DNA of 64,000 nt from Alcanivorax sp. 24 (GTDB lineage: Bacteria; Pseudomonadota; Gammaproteobacteria; Pseudomonadales; Alcanivoracaceae). The notes beneath the pieces were generated by a model that was given only the letters and a program-made list of their open reading frames with translations, was not told the DNA's origin and made no database searches. The position numbers and the translations under genes are program-made. Below, piece by piece: positions 1-7,230 of the stretch; within the stretch, counting starts at the first letter, position 1; the number at the start of each line of letters is the position of its first letter. The stretch lies in contig NZ_SNUA01000018.1 in assembly GCF_004360225.1 (NCBI RefSeq), positions 1-64,000 of the forward strand. The letters are read 5' to 3'.

Positions 1-895
1 ACCATGGAATCTCCCACAGCGGCTTCGTAGCCCATTGCTGTGGGAAGCGGCCTTGGCCGCGAATGCCCCCGGCCCGTTGGTGATTCGCTTGCCAGCAAGC
101 TTCCCACGGCGGCTTCGTAGCATGATCTGTGGGAGCCGGCCTGCTGGCTGGCACGCTAGCGTGCGGCGTCTCAGTGAGCCTGCAGGGCACCATGGAATCT
201 CCCACAAGCGGCTTCGTGGCCCATTGCTGTGGGAAGCGGCCTTGGCCGCGAATGCCCCCGGCCCGTTGGTGATTCGCTTGCCAGCAAGCTTCCCACGGCG
301 GCTTCGTAGCATGATCCGTGGGAGCCAGCTTGCTGGCTGGCCCGCTAGCGTGCGGCGTCTCAGTGAGCCTGCAGGGCACCATGGAATCTCCCACAAGCGG
401 CTTCGTGGCCCATTGCTGTGGGAAGCGCCCTTGGCCGCGAATGCCCCGCTCCGTTGGCCATTCGCTTGCCAGCAAGCTTCCCACGGCGGCTTCGTAGCAT
501 GATCCGTGGGAGCCGGCCTGCTGGCTGGCACGCTAGCGTGCGGCGTCTCAGTGAGCCTGCAGGGTACCATGGAATCTCCCACAAGCGGCTTCGTAGCCCA
601 TTGCTGTGGGAAGCGGCCTTGGCCGCGAATGCCCCGCTCCGTTGGCCATTCGCTTGCCAGCAAGCTTCCCACAGCGGCTTCGTAGCATGATCCGTGGGAG
701 CCAGCTTGCTGGCTGGCACGCTAGCGTGCGGCGTCTCAGTGAGCCTGCAGGGCACCATGGAATCTCCCACAGCGGCTTCGTAGCCCATTGCTGTGGGAAG
801 CGGCCTTGGCCGCGAATGCCCCGTTCCGTTGGCCATTCGCTTGCCAGCAAGCTTCCCACAGCGGCTTCGTAGCATGATCCGTGGGAAGCTGGCTT
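1..895. repeat. Tandem REP-like array, 188-189 bp period
   Basis: Five successive units begin at 1, 189, 378, 566 and 754, each opening with the same accatggaatctcccac segment, so the period is 188-189 bp; the last unit is incomplete. Each unit holds several REP-type palindromic pieces (cccacagcggcttcgtagc, cgcttgccagcaagcttccc, and a gctggctggcacgctagcgtgc palindrome). Units differ by scattered point changes. Open frames on both strands through this block follow the repeat period and show no ribosome site, so I do not call them genes. The array may extend left of the window. Confidence 0.93.
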
Positions 896-968
896 GCCTG
901 CCAGTGGGCTCTCGACTGCAAAAGATTCGCCAGCCCTTCTCTTCTGGCGAATCCGACTGATCCCAGAG

Positions 969-1358
969 TTAGACTTCGGAACGCGAACGTTTTGTCTTCG
1001 GCAGGTTCTGGTCGGCAGCGAGGAGGTCGATGCCGTCCAGGATCATGGAACGATCCCGGATTTCGAGAGCATCGAAGCACTTTCTTCTATAGTCTTCCGA
1101 TGTCTGGAACTTCCCCAATGCTTTTCTGAGTGGCTCCAGCACGGGATAGGCGGCTTCCGCCTTGGCAACGGCCAGCTTCCGGACAAAGGTTTTCTCCGGA
1201 CCTTCCAGATCAGCCAAGGCACCCCGGTAAGCCCAGCCACGTTCATAGCGATTGAGCATTTCCTCCAAGGTGAGGTTATGCACGTCACGCAGCTCCCAGC
1301 ACACCGCTTCCAGGAACGGAAGCCGCTCGGGCATATCGAAATTGGTTTGCTGCTGCAT
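969..1358 (-). CDS. Conserved-looking hypothetical protein, 129 aa
   Basis: A soluble, charged 129-residue protein starting MQQQTNFDMPERLPFLEAVC. The ATG is preceded by a GGCCAGG-like ribosome site. No signal peptide, membrane segment or motif that I can assign is visible; the middle (WELRDVHNLTLEEMLNRYER) looks helical and the C-terminus is basic (KTKRSRSEV). Composition fits a real protein better than the antisense frames do. It lies between the REP array and the terminator downstream of leuA, so it probably has its own promoter in 1359-1546. I do not recognise the family. Confidence 0.6.
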   Translation of the reverse strand: MQQQTNFDMPERLPFLEAVCWELRDVHNLTLEEMLNRYERGWAYRGALADLEGPEKTFVRKLAVAKAEAAYPVLEPLRKALGKFQTSEDYRRKCFDALEIRDRSMILDGIDLLAADQNLPKTKRSRSEV

Positions 1359-1723
1359 ATTCCTGGCCCTTTATTCCTAACCTTATGATGGAAAAGGGAA
1401 TTATGACCCTGCTCCGCTATTCGAGTCAGATGGCGCCTTTCGTAATCCCGGAGACGGAAGTCAACCTTCAACTGGCGGTTTAGCGAAAGCCCAAAGCGGC
1501 GTCTAATCCGTCAGATTCATAAAAAGGAGGCCAATCAGGAAGCAAGGAAAAAAGAGATGGCCGTTCTTGGGGGGGGGATTAGAACGGCCATGCTTTCAAT
1601 ACCTGAAAGAAGGGGTCTCACTGATTGGCACCCGTTGGGGGCGGGTGTGACCGAATCCTTGGTCGCCAGCGAGGTCTCTACTCTCTCATAAGTGCGGGTA
1701 ACTGTGTGTAAAATGCCTATAAA
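1359..1723. other. Intergenic region downstream of leuA
   Basis: No gene is supported in this 365-bp stretch. It holds the terminator-like hairpin at 1547-1591 and, left of it, the presumed promoter of the small gene at 969-1358. The bases between 1593 and 1723 are the 3' untranslated part of leuA on the minus strand, and I see nothing else in them. Confidence 0.6.
1547..1591 (-). terminator. Rho-independent terminator with a poly-C/G loop
   Basis: Perfect 11-bp arms ATGGCCGTTCT (1557-1567) and AGAACGGCCAT (1581-1591). On the minus strand the stem is followed by TCTCTTTTTT, as expected for an intrinsic terminator of leuA, whose stop lies about 130 bp upstream. The loop contains a run of nine G (plus strand), an unusual homopolymer. 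Confidence 0.75.
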
Positions 1724-3436
1724 TCAGTTTTCTAGTGTTATGCGTGTCACATTTTGGCGGCTTCCCATGGCCAACCATCCTTTACCCATCGCCCGGTTGA
1801 GGGCACGGATCAGAGCCTGAAGGGAGGCGGTGAACACATTCTGGTCCCGGGCCACGCCAAACAGCTGCCGGGTGCCCACCCGGATTTCCACGTAGGCATA
1901 AGCCTCCGAGTCGGCACCGTCACCGGCGGAATGCTGATGGTAGTCGGCGATGTCGCAGGTCAGCCCCAACCGGGCGCAGGCATCCACCAATGCTGATAAT
2001 GGTCCGTTGCCGCTGCCTTGCAGGGTGAATTCGCCTTCCGGCGTTTGCAGGGCGCCACGCAGACGCGCTTGGCCGTCGGCGGTGGTCACCACCGGATCCC
2101 GCAGCGCCAGAGGGGCTGCTTCGAACAGGTACTCCTTGCGGAAGCACTCGAGAATCATGTCGCCGGTGATTTCGCGGCCGGTTTGGTCGGCGATCAGTTG
2201 CACCGCGGTACTGAACTCCATTTGCAGACGGCGGGGCAGAGTGATGCCGTGCTGTTCCATCAGATAGGCCACGCCGCCTTTGCCGGATTGGCTGTTGACG
2301 CGGATCACCGCTTCATAGCTGCGTCCCAGGTCCGCCGGGTCCACCGGCAGATAGGGCACTTCCCAAAATCCTTGCGGATTGCTGGCGCGGGCGGCGAAGC
2401 CTTTTTTGATGGCGTCCTGGTGGGAGCCGGAGAAGGCGGTGAAAACCAGATCGCCGGAATAGGGGTGGCGTGGATGCACCGGCAACTGGTTGCAGTATTC
2501 CACTTCCCGCTGGGTGTGGTGGATGTCGGAGAAATCCAGGCCCGGGCTGACGCCGGCGGCGTACAGGTTCATGGCCAGGTTGAGCAGGTCCAGATTACCA
2601 GTGCGCTCGCCGTTGCCGAACAAGGTGCCCTCGACCCGCTCGGCGCCGGCCAACAATGCCAGCTCCGCGCTGGATACGCCGGTGCCGCGATCATTGTGCG
2701 GGTGCACGCTGATGATGACGCTGTCCCGCCGGGAAACGTGGCGGCAAAACCACTCGATCTGGTCGGCGAACACGTTGGCGGTGGCGACTTCCACGGTGGT
2801 GGGCAGATTGAGGATCATCTTGTGCCGTGGCGTGGGTTCCATCACGTCCATGACCGCCTCGCAGATTTCCAGAGCGAAATCCTGCTCGGTGAAGCAGAAG
2901 GTCTCCGGGGAGTATTGGAAAGTCCAGTCGGTGTCCGGATAGCGTGCCATCTGCTCCCGGATCCGCCGGGTGGCTTGGGTGGCGATGTCGATGCAGCCCT
3001 GGCGGTCCACATTGAACACCACTTCACGAAACACTGGCGCGGTGGCGTTATAGACGTGGACGATGGCGCGGGGCACGCCTTGCAGTGCCTCGAAAGTGCG
3101 CTCAATGAGATCCTCCCGGGCCTGGGTCATCACCTGGATGGTGACGTCGTCGGGGATGGCGTTGGTCTCGATCAGCTCGCGCACGTAGTCGTAGTCGATC
3201 TGCGAGGCCGCTGGGAAGCCCACCTCGATTTCCTTGAAGCCGGTACGTACCAGCAAGTCGAAGAAACGCCGCTTGCGCTCCAGGCTCATGGGATCGATCA
3301 ACGCCTGGTTGCCGTCGCGCATGTCCACGCTGCACCAGACCGGCGGGTGCCGCTGGACCCGGTCGGGCCACTGGCGGTCCGGCAGCTGGACGGTCTGGAA
3401 CGGGCGGTATTTGCTGGACGGGTCCTTCAGCATCAT
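1724..3436 (-). CDS. leuA: 2-isopropylmalate synthase LeuA
   Basis: Catalyses condensation of acetyl-CoA with 2-oxoisovalerate to 2-isopropylmalate, the first committed step of leucine synthesis, in the cytoplasm. The 570-aa length and N-terminus ([18 protein letters not shown]) fit the long LeuA type of pseudomonads and actinobacteria. The DRE-TIM catalytic start is visible at VDMRDGNQ (residues 37-44), the metal-binding HPHNDRG near residue 245, and a C-terminal allosteric-type regulatory domain follows. The start ATG has AGGAG upstream and overlaps the stop of the GntR gene by 4 bp (ATGA), so the two are co-translated. A hairpin terminator lies downstream. No leader peptide is visible, so control may come from the GntR protein. 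Confidence 0.97.
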   Translation of the reverse strand: MMLKDPSSKYRPFQTVQLPDRQWPDRVQRHPPVWCSVDMRDGNQALIDPMSLERKRRFFDLLVRTGFKEIEVGFPAASQIDYDYVRELIETNAIPDDVTIQVMTQAREDLIERTFEALQGVPRAIVHVYNATAPVFREVVFNVDRQGCIDIATQATRRIREQMARYPDTDWTFQYSPETFCFTEQDFALEICEAVMDVMEPTPRHKMILNLPTTVEVATANVFADQIEWFCRHVSRRDSVIISVHPHNDRGTGVSSAELALLAGAERVEGTLFGNGERTGNLDLLNLAMNLYAAGVSPGLDFSDIHHTQREVEYCNQLPVHPRHPYSGDLVFTAFSGSHQDAIKKGFAARASNPQGFWEVPYLPVDPADLGRSYEAVIRVNSQSGKGGVAYLMEQHGITLPRRLQMEFSTAVQLIADQTGREITGDMILECFRKEYLFEAAPLALRDPVVTTADGQARLRGALQTPEGEFTLQGSGNGPLSALVDACARLGLTCDIADYHQHSAGDGADSEAYAYVEIRVGTRQLFGVARDQNVFTASLQALIRALNRAMGKGWLAMGSRQNVTRITLEN

Positions 3437-4173
3437 TTTGATTCTCCTGCTATTCGGGGGGCATCACCCGCTGGTGATGCCGCGTTGTCCTGATCCGCCA
3501 GGTAGTGACGGATGGCGTGTTCGGCCTGGCTCAGATGGCGGCGTAGCCGTGCCAGGGCACGGCTCTCATCGCCACTCCGCGCGGCATCGAGCAGGGCTTC
3601 GTGGTCGTCGTGGGCCTGGTGGCCGGTGCCCATGGCGGAAAGATGGAAGCGCAAGAAGCGTTCCTCCTGCGCCAGTTCCTGCTCGATCAGGTACAGCAGA
3701 CGGGCGTTGCCGGCCCGCCGGTAGAGCGCCATATGGAACTCCCGGTTGAGACGGGCGAGGGTGGCGCTGTCCCTGGCACGTCGCAGGGCGGTCAGACAGG
3801 CGGAGGCTTCGGCCAGGTCGGTATCGCTCAGATGCGGCAAGGACAGACGCAGTGCTTCGGGCTCCAACAGCAGGCGCACGCCGTAGGTATCCATGGCGTC
3901 CTGGTTGATCAGTGCGGTTACCACGGCACCTTTGTACGGCTGGATGTGCAGCAGCCCCTGGGACTCCAGCCGGCGCAGGGCCTCACGCACCGGCATGCGG
4001 CTGACGCCGAACAGGGTGGCGATCTCTTCCTGGCGCAGCGGGGTTTCCGGGGGGATGCGACCATCCATGATGGCCTCACGCAGCGCGCTTTCGATCACGT
4101 CCCGGGCCAGATGAGCCGGGGTCTCGGTGGGGGTGAAGACACCGGAGAGCGTGGGAATGGGTTTGCGGGGCAC
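3433..4173 (-). CDS. GntR family regulator, FCD (FadR) subfamily
   Basis: A 246-aa transcription factor with an N-terminal winged helix ([28 protein letters not shown], about residues 47-74) and an all-helical FCD ligand-binding domain (about 100-225). The start is GTG at 4171-4173, preceded by GAGGTG. The ribosome site touches the large palindrome at 4181-4211, which suggests autorepression. The stop overlaps the leuA start, so regulator and leuA form one operon. The ligand cannot be told from sequence; an intermediate of branched-chain or organic-acid metabolism is a reasonable guess. Confidence 0.93.
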   Translation of the reverse strand: MPRKPIPTLSGVFTPTETPAHLARDVIESALREAIMDGRIPPETPLRQEEIATLFGVSRMPVREALRRLESQGLLHIQPYKGAVVTALINQDAMDTYGVRLLLEPEALRLSLPHLSDTDLAEASACLTALRRARDSATLARLNREFHMALYRRAGNARLLYLIEQELAQEERFLRFHLSAMGTGHQAHDDHEALLDAARSGDESRALARLRRHLSQAEHAIRHYLADQDNAASPAGDAPRIAGESK

Positions 4174-4180
4174 AATGCAC

Positions 4181-4211
4181 CTCTAAATTGGATCCTGGAT
4201 CCAATTTAGAG
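4181..4211 (-). promoter_or_regulatory. Perfect 31-bp palindromic operator of the GntR gene
   Basis: Two perfect 15-bp arms (CTCTAAATTGGATCC and its exact complement) flank one central base. The core TTGGATCC..GGATCCAA resembles operators of FCD-type GntR proteins. It ends 7 bp before the GTG start of the regulator, a position suited to blocking transcription and ribosome loading of the gntR-leuA operon. Confidence 0.85.
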
Positions 4212-4256
4212 TATGACGGTAAGGCGGTGCTGTAAATAGATGGGGCGTGTTTTGCG

Positions 4257-4330
4257 TTCGCTGGCAAGCCAGCTTCCCACAGCGGCTCCGTAGCGCTTTC
4301 TGTCTGTGGGAAGCTGCCTTGGCAGCGAAT
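4257..4330. repeat. REP-like inverted pair
   Basis: Convergent copies of the local REP sequence: ttcgctggcaagccagcttcccacag and ctgtgggaagctgccttggcagcgaa, between the GntR operator and the 3' end of the endonuclease gene. The arms are imperfect complements, so the transcript could fold into a hairpin. Confidence 0.85.
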
Positions 4331-4357
4331 ATCCGAACGTTAGGGCTATGCCGCGAT

Positions 4358-5311
4358 TCAGCGGCAGTTCCCGGCCTTGCGGTAGCCGGCGGCGCGGGCG
4401 GCGGCTTCGCTGTCGAAGTCCACCCGGTTACCGGGTTTCATGGCGTTATAGCTGGGGCAGCCCTGGGGCAGATGGTAGACCTTGCTATTGCGGTTGCCAT
4501 GGATCGGGCCCGTGGATCGGGTGCTTTCGGTGCTGGCTGGTGTCTGACTGGCACTGGCCACGGAGGAGACCAGGCCTTCGCCGCTGTTGCGGTGGTTCAG
4601 CGTCCAGCGTTGTTCGCCGGTAACGAACGGATTGGAGTGTCCCATGATCGTGGCGATGCGCCGGTCCCGCTGGTGTTCCCAGGCGGATACCGGATGGCTT
4701 CGGTCCCAGGCCATCAAGAGCCGTTGCTGCTGTTTGCTCAGGCGCAGGTCGTATCGGTCGGCCATGTAGAAATAGACGCGGGCGACCTGGCCGCGCAGTG
4801 CCGGCGGCGGTTGCGCGGTACGGTGTTTGAAATCGACCTTGAAATCGCAGGCGCCGTATTGGGCCGCCACGTTCCGAACCGGGCCAAAGTTGTAATTGCT
4901 GCGATCCCCGTTGACCTCGCCCACCACCGGGGTGAGGTTGTGCATGTCCGCTTCCATGACCCGGAACACGGGATCCTCCGATACGCAGTTGCGGCGCCCG
5001 CCGTTTTGCCAGCACTGACGTTGGCGGCCAAAGTTGGAGGCGGGAACGATATGTTCCCATTCAATGCGCGCGGCCCGGTTGGCCTGGGCGCGCACCTGAT
5101 AACCGCATTCCCGCAGATGTACGCGGCCGCCGGTGCGGCCGGTCCAGTCCCAGGTGCATTGGCAGTAGGCGTCGCCGACCTGATTGCGATCGTTGTAAAC
5201 ATGATCACGCAGTTCTTTTTTTGCTTCGGCGAAGTGTTGTGGCGCGGCCAGAGCGGATAAGGTGAAAAGACAAACGAAGAGAGCGGGGAGCCCGCGTTTC
5301 AATAATGCCAT
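4358..5311 (-). CDS. Exported endonuclease I family nuclease with C-terminal Ada-like metal-binding domain
   Basis: A 317-aa protein beginning MALLKRGLPALFVCLFTLSALAA, a clear Sec signal peptide. The body is an endonuclease I/Dns-type domain (about residues 25-225) with the active-site region WEHIVPASNFG, the DMHNLTPVVGEVN motif and paired cysteines. A proline/serine/threonine linker follows, then a 45-residue tail (HGNRNSKVYHLPQGCPSY ... AGYRKAGNC) that resembles the Ada zinc-binding fold attached to several nucleases. Likely role: periplasmic or secreted DNA degradation. An upstream TTG would add two residues; I prefer the ATG. It is a single gene, with REP pairs on both sides. Confidence 0.93.
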   Translation of the reverse strand: MALLKRGLPALFVCLFTLSALAAPQHFAEAKKELRDHVYNDRNQVGDAYCQCTWDWTGRTGGRVHLRECGYQVRAQANRAARIEWEHIVPASNFGRQRQCWQNGGRRNCVSEDPVFRVMEADMHNLTPVVGEVNGDRSNYNFGPVRNVAAQYGACDFKVDFKHRTAQPPPALRGQVARVYFYMADRYDLRLSKQQQRLLMAWDRSHPVSAWEHQRDRRIATIMGHSNPFVTGEQRWTLNHRNSGEGLVSSVASASQTPASTESTRSTGPIHGNRNSKVYHLPQGCPSYNAMKPGNRVDFDSEAAARAAGYRKAGNCR

Positions 5312-5407
5312 TAACAAAAATGCCTTGTTTTACAGCGTGAAGTGAGCGGCGCGCAGTATAGCGACTTGACCGGCGGGGGAAAGGAAAATGCGCGGTGGTA
5401 AGGGACT

Positions 5408-5506
5408 ACGAAGCCGCTGTGGGAAGCTGGCTTGCCAGCGAACCGGGCCTGGGGATATCAACTTGCGCCGATTCGCTGGCAAGCCAGCTTCCCACAGTGG
5501 CTTCGT
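5408..5506. repeat. REP-like inverted pair, 35-nt arms
   Basis: Arms 5408-5442 and 5472-5506 are complementary except for one position (ACGAAGCCGCTGTGGG... against its partner). It separates the divergent endonuclease and lipoprotein genes. Confidence 0.9.
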
Positions 5507-5599
5507 CGGATCGGTAAGCGGATCAGCGTTGTGCGCCCGGTATGGTTCGTATTCATGAGAGGGTGCTATAGTCCGGCCAGCACTGATCACGGAGGTTCT

Positions 5600-6415
5600 A
5601 TGAAAGGCACATCCCGATGCCGTGGTGCTCTGCTGGTGGCCGTCGCCACGGTGGCACTGACCGCCTGTTCCGAGCCCACTATTGATGGCGGTTCGGAACA
5701 GGCGCTGCAAACGTCCATCGCCCAGGTCCGTGATGGTTTGCCGCCGGAGCAGGCCGACCGATTCGAGCAAGCGCTGCAGGTGATCGCCTCGGATAAAGCG
5801 AATTTCGCCGCCTCCGTGAAAGGCGACCCGCAAGACGTGGAAGAAATTCTGCGGCTCGCTCTGAATGGCAAGACCGGCAAGGCGGTGATCGCCCAGGCGG
5901 ATCGCATTCAACAGGCCCGGGAACAGGCCCGCCGTGACAAGGCGGAGCAAGAAATTCAGGCCCTGGAAGCGGAGAAAGCGAAAGCGGATCAGGATCAGGC
6001 GGCGTTGTCCCGATTCCAGGTGGCCTCGGCGAATTTCTTCATGAAGGACCGCAAGATGTTCGGCAAGGAACCGGTGATTGAGCTGTCGGTGGTGAACGGT
6101 ACCGACAAGCCGGTGTCCCGTGCGCATTTCCAGGGACGTTTCATCAGTCCGGATCGCAGCGTGCCCTGGTTCGACGAGGATTTCAGCTACGAGATTCCTG
6201 GTGGCCTGGAGCCGGGGGAAAAAGCCAGCTGGAGTCTCTCGCCGAGCCGTTTTGGCCCTTGGGGGGAACCGGATGTTCCCGAGGACGCCAAATTCAGTGT
6301 CACGGTGGTGGGGCTGGATGGCGCGGAAGGGGAGCCGCTGTTTGAGGAACACGAGTTCAGCGAAACCGCGGGCCAGCGTCTGGCGGAGCTGAAGGAACGA
6401 TACCGGGCGGAATAA
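5600..6415 (+). CDS. DUF6694-like lipoprotein, 271 aa
   Basis: The ATG at 5600 has GGAGG 5-9 bases upstream. The product begins MKGTSRCRGALLVAVATVALTAC, a lipoprotein signal with lipobox LTAC. The segment after the cysteine (SEPTIDGGSEQALQTSIAQVRDGLP) matches what I remember of the DUF6694 lipoprotein family. An alanine/glutamate-rich region at about residues 100-140 is predicted coiled coil, and the C-terminal half looks like a beta-rich domain. No enzymatic motif is visible. It ends 6 bp from the convergent end of the DUF2149 gene. An in-frame extension upstream to 5432 crosses the REP pair and is not used. Confidence 0.85.
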   Translation: MKGTSRCRGALLVAVATVALTACSEPTIDGGSEQALQTSIAQVRDGLPPEQADRFEQALQVIASDKANFAASVKGDPQDVEEILRLALNGKTGKAVIAQADRIQQAREQARRDKAEQEIQALEAEKAKADQDQAALSRFQVASANFFMKDRKMFGKEPVIELSVVNGTDKPVSRAHFQGRFISPDRSVPWFDEDFSYEIPGGLEPGEKASWSLSPSRFGPWGEPDVPEDAKFSVTVVGLDGAEGEPLFEEHEFSETAGQRLAELKERYRAE

Positions 6416-6421
6416 CCCGGT

Positions 6422-6730
6422 TCAGTCCTCCGGCACATAGATCATGCGCCCGTCATCGAGACGGTAAGTAACGCCGGCCCGGGACCCTTGGCCCTGGCCG
6501 ACTTCGCCGTTGGACTCGTAGCGTGTCAGTTCCTGCCCGTCCTTGATGGTGATGCGCATGTCGGCGTCGCCCGGGTTTTCCACCACCACCACCTTGTCCC
6601 GCGAGAACGGGCTCAGTGGGTTTTGCGCGATGGTCACCATCAGAATGCCGATGATGACCAGGAACAGGTCGATCAGGTTGATCACCGAGAGCATCGGATC
6701 GTTGGCGTCTTCGTCGTCGAGAAAACGCAT
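6422..6730 (-). CDS. DUF2149 protein, ExbD-like motor subunit
   Basis: A 102-aa protein, last gene of the receptor-CobN operon, starting one base inside the stop of the ExbB-like gene (TGATG). It has one membrane segment near the N-terminus (about residues 14-36). This segment contains NLIDLFLVIIGILMVT, which aligns naturally with the ExbD membrane helix where an aspartate carries protons; here it is Asp21. A short hydrophilic periplasmic-type domain follows. Inference: partner of the ExbB-like protein in a proton-driven motor. The family is named DUF2149 from memory of its association with CobN-type chelatases. A longer frame reaching 7009 is antisense-like and rejected. Confidence 0.88.
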   Translation of the reverse strand: MRFLDDEDANDPMLSVINLIDLFLVIIGILMVTIAQNPLSPFSRDKVVVVENPGDADMRITIKDGQELTRYESNGEVGQGQGSRAGVTYRLDDGRMIYVPED

Positions 6731-7230
6731 CAGAGTCCGCCTTCCTGTTGCCGCTGTTTTTCCAGCTCGCGCAGGTCCTGCAACAGCCAGCGCCGACGCA
6801 CGGTGAGAATGAAAAAGCAGAGGCTCGCTGCCAGCAGAGCCAGGATCACGGCGGAGAACGCGGCGACCATATTGCGGCCGACGCTTTCGGCGTCGTTGTT
6901 GCCAAGGGCCAGCAGCGCCGGCCCCATGGGAATCATGGTGGCGATCAACCCGAGCATGGGGGCGGTGCGCGAGACGATGCGCAGCCACTCCAGCCGGCGC
7001 AGGATCCATAATTCCAGATCATCGCTGTGCGGCATTGAGTCGTGCCGCCGGGCAAACGCGAACAACCCGCCGGCCTGGCCGCCCCGGCGGCGTTGCCAGG
7101 CTTCCATCAGGAAAGCGCCAAACGTCACCAACGCATAGGCCAGGGCGAGGGCGATAAGGATCAGCACCGGCGCCAGAAAAAGACGGGACACGGTGTAAAG
7201 CAGGGTTTCGATGTCGGCAAAAGCGGTCAT
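6730..7230 (-). CDS. MotA/TolQ/ExbB-type proton channel protein
   Basis: A 166-aa membrane protein, start ATG at 7230, overlapping the cobN-like stop by 4 bp (ATGA). There are three predicted membrane segments: about 13-36, 87-110 and 118-143. The second contains RTAPMLGLIATMIPMG, which resembles the TAPLLGLLGTV stretch of ExbB/TolQ, and an arginine-rich loop follows the last helix. With the DUF2149 protein it should form an ExbBD-like stator in the inner membrane. Being locked between the CobN gene and DUF2149 by overlaps argues it serves the chelatase or receptor of this operon and not general TonB. Confidence 0.9.
   Translation of the reverse strand: MTAFADIETLLYTVSRLFLAPVLILIALALAYALVTFGAFLMEAWQRRRGGQAGGLFAFARRHDSMPHSDDLELWILRRLEWLRIVSRTAPMLGLIATMIPMGPALLALGNNDAESVGRNMVAAFSAVILALLAASLCFFILTVRRRWLLQDLRELEKQRQQEGGL

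Noticed and set aside
35-875. Several open reading frames of 80-170 codons in both directions through the first repeat array
   Set aside because: They repeat with the array period, contain the same residues over and over, and have no ribosome site. They are by-products of GC-rich repeats lacking stops.
2018-3493. 491-codon plus-strand frame opposite leuA
   Set aside because: Antisense to a certain LeuA; composition reflects codon bias of the other strand and no known domain is seen.
5432-5599. N-terminal extension of the DUF6694-like lipoprotein
   Set aside because: The extension translates a REP arm and would bury the lipoprotein signal; GGAGG sits before the internal ATG.
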